Program-made: the position numbers and the translations under genes
Shown: piece after piece, positions 44,435-52,571 of the stretch
How positions within the stretch are numbered: the stretch's first letter is position 1
How the letters are laid out: every line of letters starts with the position of its first letter
The notes under the pieces: generated by a model
Seen by the model: only the letters and a program-made list of their open reading frames with translations
What the model was told of the DNA's origin: nothing
Database searches by the model: none
Assembly (NCBI GenBank): GCA_030535795.1
Contig: JAUNRE010000003.1
Span: 1 to 64,000, forward strand
Direction of reading: 5' to 3'
DNA length: 64,000 nucleotides
Source of the DNA: Akkermansia sp.
Lineage (GTDB): Bacteria > Verrucomicrobiota > Verrucomicrobiia > Verrucomicrobiales > Akkermansiaceae

Positions 44435-47216
44435 GTTTCAGTCCGCCACGGAGACTCAAAATCAGGGGTTTGATATCGGTACGCTGGGGATGATTTTTAA
44501 TCGCCCCGTGTATAACTTGCAACAGGTGCTGCCTTGTGCTGATAGTGAAGTGCAGCAGATGAATGACCTTATAAATCGCACGTCTTTTTTGCGTCTCACC
44601 AGCGTAGCTTTCCGCGACCGTCGCGACATCCGCAAAGCGCTTGGCCAGTTTTACGGCGTGTTACATGCTATGAATGTAACATTCTGGTATATATTGGAGG
44701 GAGATGTGGAGGAAGGTGTTATTCATCTTTATCTGGGTATCGTTGGCGAACCCCATAACAGCAATGAAAATACCGCTGATTCTTTGCTGGAGGGTGATGA
44801 CCTGACTAGCAGTTTGTTAGGCATCATGCCCGGATGCCAGGCCGAAGTGGTAGGCGCCGCGAAAAAGCGAGATATCATAGCGAAGCTCAGTCAGTACGAG
44901 AATAGTGCACTTGTGACCGGCGTACCCACTTGTCTCGTTTCATGGGATAAAAGAGAGCAATACCAGGAGGAAGAAAAGGCTCGTACCGGTGTGGAGCGAA
45001 TTATTGATTCTCTGGGTGGTTCTAACTTTGCGCTTTCCATTCTTTGTAAGCCGCTTGACGTGGCTGAGCTGCGAGAGTACCGCAGCTGCGTAGCCGAGCT
45101 TCACAATATCGTAAAGCCTCTTGCAAAATACCAGACAACGGTGAGCGAAGCGATGACGGAGGGTTGCACCCAGTCTGTCAATGTGACTGTAACGCATGGT
45201 TCCAGTAAGACAGAATCGCAAAATACGAATCAATCTGTCGCTCATTCTGAAGGAACAACAGAGGGCTCCAGCCAATCGTGGCTGAATAAAGATGGCAATG
45301 TTTTGTCCCGCCTGTTGCGTACCTTTGGTACGGTTGTAGCGGGAGGGCGCGTGGCAGAGCATACTCACAGTTCGCAGAGCGGGAAGTCTCAAAATTCAAC
45401 AACAACAACGGGCAGCAGCTCCGGTATTTCGATTGCTGTATCAGATTCCGAGAGTAAGACCGAGGGGAAATCTGTCAGCCTGAGCCAGACCCAAACTGTT
45501 GGCATGAATCGCGAAGTGTCAAATATGGAGCTGTCGGCTTTGTGTGAGCAGCTGGGTAAACTCCACAAGCGCTTGATAAACGCCGAGGGTAATGGCATGT
45601 GGAAGACATGTGTGATGTTCCATGCCGACTCAAAATTCAAGCTCCAACGGGCTTCATATGCAGGTGTTTCCATCTGGAGCGGAGACGATAGTGCCTACGA
45701 CCCGATGCGTTGCCAGCTCTTTGAGAAAACGCACAAGAACCATCGCAGCCAGGATAGCTTGGTAGGCCTGAACTTCACGACAAAGATTGATAGCCATACC
45801 GTTTCTGTTCACCCCTTTGGCGCTCCGTATAGTAATCTTTATACCTGCCTTACGCACAATGAGCTGGCTCATATAGCCGACCTTCCTCACTGGGACGTAC
45901 CCGGTATTTCCGTGAAGCCTTTGGTTGAGTATGCCCGAAACTCGCCCAAACCTAAGTCCGGGGTGCATTCGATTATGCTTGGCGGGCTTATTGACCGTAC
46001 TGTGAACAGCAGGGCACATGTGGACCAGATGTCACCCGTGAAACTGGGCTATGACCAGCTCAATAAGCACTGTTTTGTGTGCGGTGTGACGGGTTCCGGC
46101 AAATCGACCACAATGCGCCGCTTGCTGCATGAAGTGGCCACGCATAGGGAGGCCCCCATCAATTTCATGGTCATCGAGCCGGTGAAGACCGAATATCGAG
46201 CTCTGGAGAGTGTAGAGAGAATCAACCTGTTGAGAATCTCTCCGGGGCGTCCCGGGGGCGCGAAGTTTGAGCTGAATCCGTTCTCATTCCCCGAGGGCGT
46301 ATCGCTGTTCTCCCATCTGGATTTCTTGAAGACTGCGTTTAATGCGCTGCTTGGCGCATACTCCAGTATGCCGTTTATTCTGGAGGCTGTTCTTTGTAAG
46401 GCGTATGAGATGAAAGGCTGGCAGCTGGATACCTGCGAGAACCCGGATATGGAGCAGGAACTTGCAGCTACCGGGCGGCAGAGTGCACGTTGGCGGGTGC
46501 GCGAGCGTTACATGCCTCGCATCAACGATATGGTTGGTTTGGTGGACGAGGTGATTACGGAGTTCTTCGGAACGGATAAATCGGATTACCGCATCAGCTT
46601 GTGCGGAGCTCTGAAAGCGCGCTTGAGTTCTCTGTGCTCATCGCACAAGGGGGCTCTTTTGAATTGCATCGAACAATCGCAGAATTTTACTGAATTGCTG
46701 AATCGGAACGTATTGTTTGAGCTGGAGGCATTTGCTGATAATGAAGAGAAGTCATTCATTATGGCATTGCTGCTGACCCGCATTTACGAACACCGTCAGG
46801 TCGAGTATCAGAATGGGTGCATTCCCCCGAATACGTTGCGCCATATCGTGGTGCTTGAGGAGGCCCACCGTTTGTTGGCCAAGACCGAGGGTAAGGGGGA
46901 ACTGCAAGCCAGCCCGCGTAGCAAAGCAGTGGAGATATTCAGCGATATGCTGGCTGAGGTGCGAGCATATGGGCAGGGGATGATTATAGTGGACCAGATT
47001 CCTTCTAAGCTGACGCCGGATGTGATGAAGAATACAGAGGTGAAGATATCCCACAGATTGCTGTCCAAGGATGACCGCGAGGCGGTGGGGGCTACCATGA
47101 ACCTGAGTAAAGAGCAGATAGAGGATCTTGCGCGTCATGATGCCGGCGAGGCGACGATGTATTTTGGTAACCTCTTTAATGCAATGCACGTAAAAATTAA
47201 TGAACTTTCTCTGTAA
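44424..47216 (+). CDS. Operon gene 4: HerA/VirB4-like P-loop ATPase
   Basis: A 930-aa protein. The C-terminal half is a FtsK/HerA-superfamily motor (DUF87-like): Walker A GVTGSGKSTTMRRLL (from Gly554), Walker B HIVVLEEAHRLL (about 807-817), and the late VDQIPSKLTPDVMKN and SHRLLSKDDREAVG blocks typical of HerA-type helicase/translocases. The N-terminal 550 residues are unlike known HerA barrels. They contain a Ser/Thr/Gln-rich stretch (about 250-360; HGSSKTESQNTNQSVAHSEG, NSTTTTGSSSGIS). The protein should pump DNA or protein through a hexameric ring. It is coupled by overlaps to the genes on both sides. Confidence 0.85.
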   Translation: MNDKFQSATETQNQGFDIGTLGMIFNRPVYNLQQVLPCADSEVQQMNDLINRTSFLRLTSVAFRDRRDIRKALGQFYGVLHAMNVTFWYILEGDVEEGVIHLYLGIVGEPHNSNENTADSLLEGDDLTSSLLGIMPGCQAEVVGAAKKRDIIAKLSQYENSALVTGVPTCLVSWDKREQYQEEEKARTGVERIIDSLGGSNFALSILCKPLDVAELREYRSCVAELHNIVKPLAKYQTTVSEAMTEGCTQSVNVTVTHGSSKTESQNTNQSVAHSEGTTEGSSQSWLNKDGNVLSRLLRTFGTVVAGGRVAEHTHSSQSGKSQNSTTTTGSSSGISIAVSDSESKTEGKSVSLSQTQTVGMNREVSNMELSALCEQLGKLHKRLINAEGNGMWKTCVMFHADSKFKLQRASYAGVSIWSGDDSAYDPMRCQLFEKTHKNHRSQDSLVGLNFTTKIDSHTVSVHPFGAPYSNLYTCLTHNELAHIADLPHWDVPGISVKPLVEYARNSPKPKSGVHSIMLGGLIDRTVNSRAHVDQMSPVKLGYDQLNKHCFVCGVTGSGKSTTMRRLLHEVATHREAPINFMVIEPVKTEYRALESVERINLLRISPGRPGGAKFELNPFSFPEGVSLFSHLDFLKTAFNALLGAYSSMPFILEAVLCKAYEMKGWQLDTCENPDMEQELAATGRQSARWRVRERYMPRINDMVGLVDEVITEFFGTDKSDYRISLCGALKARLSSLCSSHKGALLNCIEQSQNFTELLNRNVLFELEAFADNEEKSFIMALLLTRIYEHRQVEYQNGCIPPNTLRHIVVLEEAHRLLAKTEGKGELQASPRSKAVEIFSDMLAEVRAYGQGMIIVDQIPSKLTPDVMKNTEVKISHRLLSKDDREAVGATMNLSKEQIEDLARHDAGEATMYFGNLFNAMHVKINELSL

Positions 47217-47920
47217 TGATGATACAACAAATGGTGGAGGCTTTTCCTGATGGAATTGAGCTACGACAGGAATTGATGGACAACCGGGCTTGCATGCGTG
47301 TCGTGCTGGCATGGCTGCAAGCCGGTGAAGTGGTGGAGGATGCTGCTCAGTGGCTGGTGGATGTATGTGCATACCAGGAGTTGCCGCGTGAGAGTGAACT
47401 CGATGTGCTCTGCGTCGGCTACGCGCAGCTTTATAAGGCGTTGTTGGAGAAAGTGAAGGATGAGCCGAAAGCTCAGGCTCAATTGTTGACGACGCTCAAG
47501 ACCTACGCCAAGCTGCATATGGCGCATATTGCCGGTGAATTACAGACACATGCGGAGTATAGAGGCTTGCCTGCCATTCGCAATGTCGCCGAGGCTTTTT
47601 GGATGGGCGCCGGTAATACCGAAATTCAGTTGTTCTTCCGTGCTATCATCGATGAGGTGATGCCGGCTGGGTGGCTAGAGCGCATGGCTGAGGCTCAGAA
47701 TTCTATGTGGCTTGAGGCAAGTGCGGAAGCCGCTGAGCTTGTCGGGGAATTGTGGCAGCTCCTTTTCGATATGCTGTTGCCGCGCGAGATGCAGACAGGC
47801 TATTTTTGCTTGAATTGCCTGCGCGGAACATACTATGCGCTAGTGGCACAGAGGCCAAATGATAATGTTATCTGGCGGGACATCACCGATTCTTTCATCA
47901 ATACACTGGAGACAGAATAA
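47216..47920 (+). CDS. Operon gene 5: 234-aa helical protein of unknown function
   Basis: A mostly helical acidic protein without signal or membrane segment. It starts at an ATG that shares a base with the stop of the ATPase gene (TAATG), and its own stop shares a base with the start of the HNH gene. This tight coupling suggests equal expression with both, as for an adaptor, chaperone or immunity protein of the nuclease. No family is recognised. Confidence 0.75.
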   Translation: MMIQQMVEAFPDGIELRQELMDNRACMRVVLAWLQAGEVVEDAAQWLVDVCAYQELPRESELDVLCVGYAQLYKALLEKVKDEPKAQAQLLTTLKTYAKLHMAHIAGELQTHAEYRGLPAIRNVAEAFWMGAGNTEIQLFFRAIIDEVMPAGWLERMAEAQNSMWLEASAEAAELVGELWQLLFDMLLPREMQTGYFCLNCLRGTYYALVAQRPNDNVIWRDITDSFINTLETE

Positions 47921-49920
47921 TGGCTCTTACTACTATTGTACCAGCTGTGGCAAAGGGTGCCACTGTGTTGACTCAGGCAAATTGCATGGTCAATGTGGCC
48001 ACGAACTTTGAGCACATGAGCGGAACCTCGCTTCCGTTCCTGCTGCTGAGTTCGCTCATCACGTACAATTCTTCGACGTCCTGTGCTCCTGCTACTGCGA
48101 AAGATGCTCTTGCTGAGGCGTACAATGGATTGGTAGAAAAATATTTACCGGGTGAAAAAGTGGTAGATGTGACCACTCCCGTGCAGCACGAGTCTACCCA
48201 TGAAGATGGCTCCAAAATGAGAGAGACAAAGGTGAAGTTCCGCACAACGGATAAAGAACTTACTGCCCATGTCAACCTGGAGGAGCTATACGCCACTGTT
48301 CGCAATGGCGAAATACCCACGGGGCAACAGATGTATCTGGCTTTGCTGGATATTGTTGACATGCTCGACCTTAATCTGCTGGGAGATAGCATCACAACTG
48401 AGCGATTGAAGGTTCACATTAAAGAGCGCGAAATTACTGTAACGGAGCGACTTAGCCGTAATGTCGAAAAGGGAAATCATGCAGCCCTGTCGCGTAATAA
48501 TGGTGCTGTAGTACTCAGCCGTGTTACGGATACTCACGTCAAACATACGACATTGAGCGGGGAAGGCTTGGAGACCCGCACATTGGAATACGCCAAGGCT
48601 GAGAACGAATACCGCCAGGAACAAACCCTGACTGTGACGGAAGGTAGAGCTACCGCTCAATTTAACAAGGGTACCACTACAACGACCGTCATTACAGCTG
48701 ATAAACAGCGCCAGTCTCTTCATGTAGAGCAGCTTAGCGCTGAGGGAAAAATGGAGGTGGTGTTTTCCGATAGCAAGGAAATGGTGCTGAGCGAGAATCA
48801 CCGGATTAGTACAGTCGGGGTTAATGAGAATGTCCATGAGAAGCCCCAAACCTGGTGGGAGAAGTTTATCGGCAGTGAGGTTGAGACTACAACGCATGTA
48901 TATGTTCAGCAAAATGACAAGCAGCTCGTATACGTTCGAGCCGAAAATGGCTCTATGCAGTTGGTTGATGAATCTTCATCGCAGCAAGTTCTTCGCGATG
49001 AAACATCCACACAGAAACGCTGGGAAAGCGGCTATGTGTCGTATGTTCCCCTTGTCGGGGCTGTTACGGATGTCGGATTAAAGGCTGCAAACGGCTATGA
49101 AATTACCTGGCAGGACTGGGCTTTTGTGGGCTTGGATGCTGCCTCGGTTGCTCTACTGGTTATTCCCGGTGGCCAATGTGTTGGCTTGTCCTTGCTTGCT
49201 GGCAAAACAGCGGGGACCGTGGCTACAAATGTTGTGGCTAAAGCCGCTGTTAAAAGTGTCGGCAAAGCCGTGGCAAAAAACACTGTGCGTTCTGTGGCAA
49301 AACAGGCGGCTAAGGCTACACTCAAACCCCAGAATGCGCTGGATGACTTTGCATCAGACCTGAGTAAAGTATTCTCTCCCGAGAGAATAGAAAGCAAGGC
49401 TTTGACGAAGGCTCATAACCCCATGCGAGAAGATGTGCTCAAAACGATGGCGCGTCTGGATGAAATAGGTGATTCTGTTCAGATACGCCGCTTCCTGCGC
49501 GATAGTTTGCCGAATGATAAGGCCACAGCTCATCGTCTGTACAAAAATTACGAGTTCCTGAAGAAGAACGGTTGTCTGACTCCGGATAACCTCTCGCTCA
49601 TGAAGGCTGGTAAGAGCCCCTTCTTGCCGGGAAATCCTCCTTCCCAGCTTCACCTGGATCACATCGTGCCCAAGAGCCTGAGTCCTACGTTGAAGGCGGA
49701 TCCTGCTAACCTTCGTTTTATGGATGGCGTGGAGAATATGGCTCGAGGCAACAGGCTGGGGCGACATGATTTGAAGGATATGAAGGAGGTGCTGGAGCGC
49801 TACCCAGATATTAAGTTGGGTCCGGAGCTTCAGAAAGCCGTCAGGGAGGTTCTGGAAACAACCCCGGGCTGGAAAGATTCTACCTTCTGGCAACAAGCTG
49901 TTAATTCACCTGCTTTGTGA
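47920..49920 (+). CDS. Operon gene 6: toxin-like protein with C-terminal HNH nuclease domain
   Basis: A 666-aa multidomain protein. An N-terminal part with one hydrophobic patch (about 36-50) leads into a long beta-rich Thr/Glu/Val stretch (about 100-370). A Gly/Ala-rich hydrophobic region follows (about 372-450; YVPLVGAVTDVGLKAANGYE, VALLVIPGGQCVGLSLLAG). The C-terminal domain is HNH-like: LHLDHIVPKSL (His578, Asp580, His581) then NLRFMDGVENMARGNRLG. This order, ending in a small nuclease after a hydrophobic pre-toxin segment, is that of polymorphic toxins and effectors. It could instead be the nuclease of a defence complex. No immunity gene is recognised directly downstream. Confidence 0.82.
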   Translation: MALTTIVPAVAKGATVLTQANCMVNVATNFEHMSGTSLPFLLLSSLITYNSSTSCAPATAKDALAEAYNGLVEKYLPGEKVVDVTTPVQHESTHEDGSKMRETKVKFRTTDKELTAHVNLEELYATVRNGEIPTGQQMYLALLDIVDMLDLNLLGDSITTERLKVHIKEREITVTERLSRNVEKGNHAALSRNNGAVVLSRVTDTHVKHTTLSGEGLETRTLEYAKAENEYRQEQTLTVTEGRATAQFNKGTTTTTVITADKQRQSLHVEQLSAEGKMEVVFSDSKEMVLSENHRISTVGVNENVHEKPQTWWEKFIGSEVETTTHVYVQQNDKQLVYVRAENGSMQLVDESSSQQVLRDETSTQKRWESGYVSYVPLVGAVTDVGLKAANGYEITWQDWAFVGLDAASVALLVIPGGQCVGLSLLAGKTAGTVATNVVAKAAVKSVGKAVAKNTVRSVAKQAAKATLKPQNALDDFASDLSKVFSPERIESKALTKAHNPMREDVLKTMARLDEIGDSVQIRRFLRDSLPNDKATAHRLYKNYEFLKKNGCLTPDNLSLMKAGKSPFLPGNPPSQLHLDHIVPKSLSPTLKADPANLRFMDGVENMARGNRLGRHDLKDMKEVLERYPDIKLGPELQKAVREVLETTPGWKDSTFWQQAVNSPAL

Positions 49921-49957
49921 GCCGGTACAACAATCAGAGCGGTGGCGCAGAAATGGC

Positions 49958-49987
49958 TTGCGCAACGGGTAGAGTTCGGTCTATAAT
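49958..49987 (+). promoter_or_regulatory. Promoter of the Sel1-repeat gene
   Basis: TTGCGC (49958-49963), an 18-base spacer and a perfect TATAAT (49982-49987), seven bases before the ATG at 49995. It starts a unit separate from the HNH operon. Confidence 0.65.
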
Positions 49988-49994
49988 GCATCGT

Positions 49995-51359
49995 ATGAAG
50001 ACACTGTTTCTCCTGACACTGGCTTGTGCCGGCACTCTGACTGCTGTGGCGGCTCCTGATAAAGTAACCTCTGCCGTAAGCGAGCAGAGCCTCGAAACGC
50101 GCCTTGCCGCTGTATTGGATGAGATGGTAAAGAATAACAGCGAGGATTTTTATGAGGCGGCAGCCCTTGTCTATGATGCCTCGGGCGAGGTGACGGCGTT
50201 CTTCCGCCTCATGGACAAATTTGCGGCGCAGGGAAAACCTGCCGCTTGTCTGTGGAAATCGATGCTCCTGCGCATGCAGATGAAGGCGAATCCGGCATTG
50301 AAGGCGGAGTTTCAGAAAATGCTCACCGGTGCATCTGCCGGTAAGTATATTCCCGGTATGGTGGCGTATGCCGCAAACGGATTGCTGCCCGAAATGTCTG
50401 CTGCCGAGCAGAAGAAGGCCAAGGCTGTGCTGATGGATGCCTGCCGCCAGGGCAGCGCCAAGGGGCGCGCTCTTTACCTGATGGTGTCCGGTCGTATTCA
50501 GAATGGCGGATTGACCCAGCCGGAAATCGCATCGGAGCTCAAGAAAAACAACTTCTATCTGGAGGAAATGATTGCATCCCTCCAAATGGATATGCAATCG
50601 GGCGTTGTGTGGCTGGAGAAAGCCTCTGACCATGGCAGCCAGGTGGCGCCCTTCATGCTCAGCCAGATGCTGCAAGGGGAGAAGGCTGCGCAATTCATGA
50701 AACTTGCACAGGAGCGCCACTATCCGGCGGCTATGGGACATGTCGGCACGGAGATGGTGCTGCGTGAGACTGTTAGTGAGGAGAATGCCTCCGCTCAGAA
50801 AAAGGCTGAGGGCTTACGCATGCTTGCTATCTCCGCTATGCTTGGCAACCCGGTGTCGATGCAGTGGCTGGCGTTCTTGAATGCCAGCGGGCAGGGGGAT
50901 GCCGTGTCTCACAAGCAAGTCTATGAGCTTTTCCGCATGGCTCACCTATGCGGCGATGTGGACGGCACTGCCGGTATGGGCTATTGCCTGGTGCTGGGTT
51001 CCGGTTGCAAAAAGGACGCCAAGGCCGGGCTCGCGCTCATGGAGCAGGCGCGCGCTAAGGGTGCTAAGTGGGTAAACCAGGCTCTGGCAAGTATGTATTT
51101 CAACGGCGACGGCGTAGCACCCGATATGCGCAAGGCAATCGACGCTTTGTCCGAAGATTTCCTGTGCGGGTCTCGCCACGCCTACGCGATGATGGCGGTG
51201 CTCACCGCTATCGGCAATGCTTCTGCCAAGCCGGACACAAACGCCGCCCGCGTGTATCTGGACATGGCAGTGCAGAATGGTGATGTTCGCGCCCGTGAAC
51301 TTTACGAGGTGTTCCTCAAGGAGGGCAAGTGGCGCTTTATGGAGGAGCTGCTGCGCTGA
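49995..51359 (+). CDS. Exported Sel1-like repeat protein
   Basis: A 454-aa protein with a signal peptide (MKTLFLLTLACAGTLTAVAA). Helical Sel1-type repeats run from about residue 190 onward, clearest in GTAGMGYCLVLGSGCKKDAK, then WVNQALASMYFNGDGVAPDM. Sel1 repeats are solenoids for protein-protein contacts and are common in periplasmic signalling and virulence-associated proteins. Start 49995 opens the signal peptide and follows the -10 box at once. It is 74 bases downstream of the HNH gene and converges with the serpin gene. Confidence 0.87.
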   Translation: MKTLFLLTLACAGTLTAVAAPDKVTSAVSEQSLETRLAAVLDEMVKNNSEDFYEAAALVYDASGEVTAFFRLMDKFAAQGKPAACLWKSMLLRMQMKANPALKAEFQKMLTGASAGKYIPGMVAYAANGLLPEMSAAEQKKAKAVLMDACRQGSAKGRALYLMVSGRIQNGGLTQPEIASELKKNNFYLEEMIASLQMDMQSGVVWLEKASDHGSQVAPFMLSQMLQGEKAAQFMKLAQERHYPAAMGHVGTEMVLRETVSEENASAQKKAEGLRMLAISAMLGNPVSMQWLAFLNASGQGDAVSHKQVYELFRMAHLCGDVDGTAGMGYCLVLGSGCKKDAKAGLALMEQARAKGAKWVNQALASMYFNGDGVAPDMRKAIDALSEDFLCGSRHAYAMMAVLTAIGNASAKPDTNAARVYLDMAVQNGDVRARELYEVFLKEGKWRFMEELLR

Positions 51360-51371
51360 GCTCCGGCAGAC

Positions 51372-52463
51372 TCAGGGCTGCTCGAATATGCCCGCGAACC
51401 ACGGGGCGTTGTTGCCGTCCGCCTCGGTGATGAACCAGATGAAGGGGCGGTTGAAGACGATGCTGCGAGGCAGGCTCTTAAAGCGCGTGACGGCTGCGGT
51501 AACGACAGCCGCTTCGGTGCCTTGTTCATCCACCTGCACATAGCATTTCTGCAACACGCGCCCCAAGTAGAGGGCTCCGGGGCTTTTAGCAACAAGTCGC
51601 CCGAAATCCGCTTGCTTAAAGAGGCTTGCCAACCCGAGCTTTTCCAGAGCCGGGCGTAATTCCATGGGCGGTGTGCTGATGGTGAATCGGGGCAGAATGA
51701 CGCGCACTTTCCGTTGCGGTGCCTCTGCAAGAGCGGTGCGGATGGTGTTGAATTTCTGCTGTGTGAGCCCTGCGGCGAATGCTCGGGCGTCTTGTCCGGG
51801 AGCCGGAAGAATACCGATGAAATAGCCGGGGCTTCCCTGGTGCCCGTCTGTGTTGTACGGCAGGGCTACGGCTTGCCAGTCATCCCCCTTTGCCATGCGA
51901 AAACGATGCTCCGCACTCATCATTTGTGCCTGAGTTCGCTGCCCGGAGCGCATGATAAACTGCCCCTGGTGTGTGGCTGACGGGGAGAACGGATAGAGCC
52001 ACTTCTCGTTGAGGTAGATGGCATTAGCCGCCACAAAAGCAGTATTACCCGCAATGTCGGAAGGCTTGACGATGGTCGGTATCTTACCGTGCGTCTGCTC
52101 ACTGCACCAGTTGTTGATGACGGCTGCGGCCCGGTCGGGTTGACGGAAATTGACGGTGTGCACCCCATGGAATCCCGGATTGAGCGTGATGTTATCTGCC
52201 GCAAAAATAGCATCAGCCTGTTGCAGCTGCATGGCGCTGCGTGTATCTTGTCCTGCCAGGCTGACGGAGGAAAGCAATTTTTCCGTCTCGCCGGCACTGT
52301 AGCTACGCAGGCTGCGGAGCAGATTTTCTACCCCCGCAGGGGAGAACACGATGTTGCCTTGCTTCTCCCCGGCAAGATGGCGGAAGATGCTCAGGCCGAT
52401 GGTGTCTGCCAGTGCCGTAGTGGTGATGGCGAGGGCTGCGAGTAGTCCGGTGATTTTCAACAT
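51372..52463 (-). CDS. Exported serpin (serine protease inhibitor)
   Basis: A 363-aa serpin with a signal peptide (MLKITGLLAALAITTTALA). Family blocks are visible: GNIVFSPAGVENLLRSL, AFVAANAIYLNEKWLYPF and the C-terminal FNRPFIWFITEADGN. The reactive centre loop has the inhibitory hinge (DEQGTEAAVVTAAVT). Counting from the hinge as in alpha-1-antitrypsin, and equally back from FNRPF, places P1-P1' at Lys329-Ser330. This predicts inhibition of trypsin-like proteases outside the cell or in the periplasm. Loop length is normal, so it should be able to trap proteases. Confidence 0.93.
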   Translation of the reverse strand: MLKITGLLAALAITTTALADTIGLSIFRHLAGEKQGNIVFSPAGVENLLRSLRSYSAGETEKLLSSVSLAGQDTRSAMQLQQADAIFAADNITLNPGFHGVHTVNFRQPDRAAAVINNWCSEQTHGKIPTIVKPSDIAGNTAFVAANAIYLNEKWLYPFSPSATHQGQFIMRSGQRTQAQMMSAEHRFRMAKGDDWQAVALPYNTDGHQGSPGYFIGILPAPGQDARAFAAGLTQQKFNTIRTALAEAPQRKVRVILPRFTISTPPMELRPALEKLGLASLFKQADFGRLVAKSPGALYLGRVLQKCYVQVDEQGTEAAVVTAAVTRFKSLPRSIVFNRPFIWFITEADGNNAPWFAGIFEQP

Positions 52464-52469
52464 GCGCAA

Positions 52470-52478
52470 ATTATAGCA
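52470..52478 (-). promoter_or_regulatory. Extended -10 promoter of the serpin gene
   Basis: On the minus strand the sequence reads TGCTATAAT, an extended -10 element with a perfect TATAAT (52470-52475). There is no good -35 box. Six bases separate it from the ATG at 52463. Confidence 0.65.
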
Positions 52479-52571
52479 TACGAAAATCCATAAAAAAAGC
52501 AATTTTTTACGGCAGAATGCGACTTTTGACTGGAAAGGGGAGGCGCGTCATGGTAGAGTAATGAGGATAAC

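Noticed and set aside
42498-49920. Calling the six-gene operon a type IV secretion or conjugation locus
   Set aside because: Apart from the HerA/VirB4-like ATPase there is no relaxase, coupling protein, VirB6/8/9/10 or pilin gene, and no origin of transfer.
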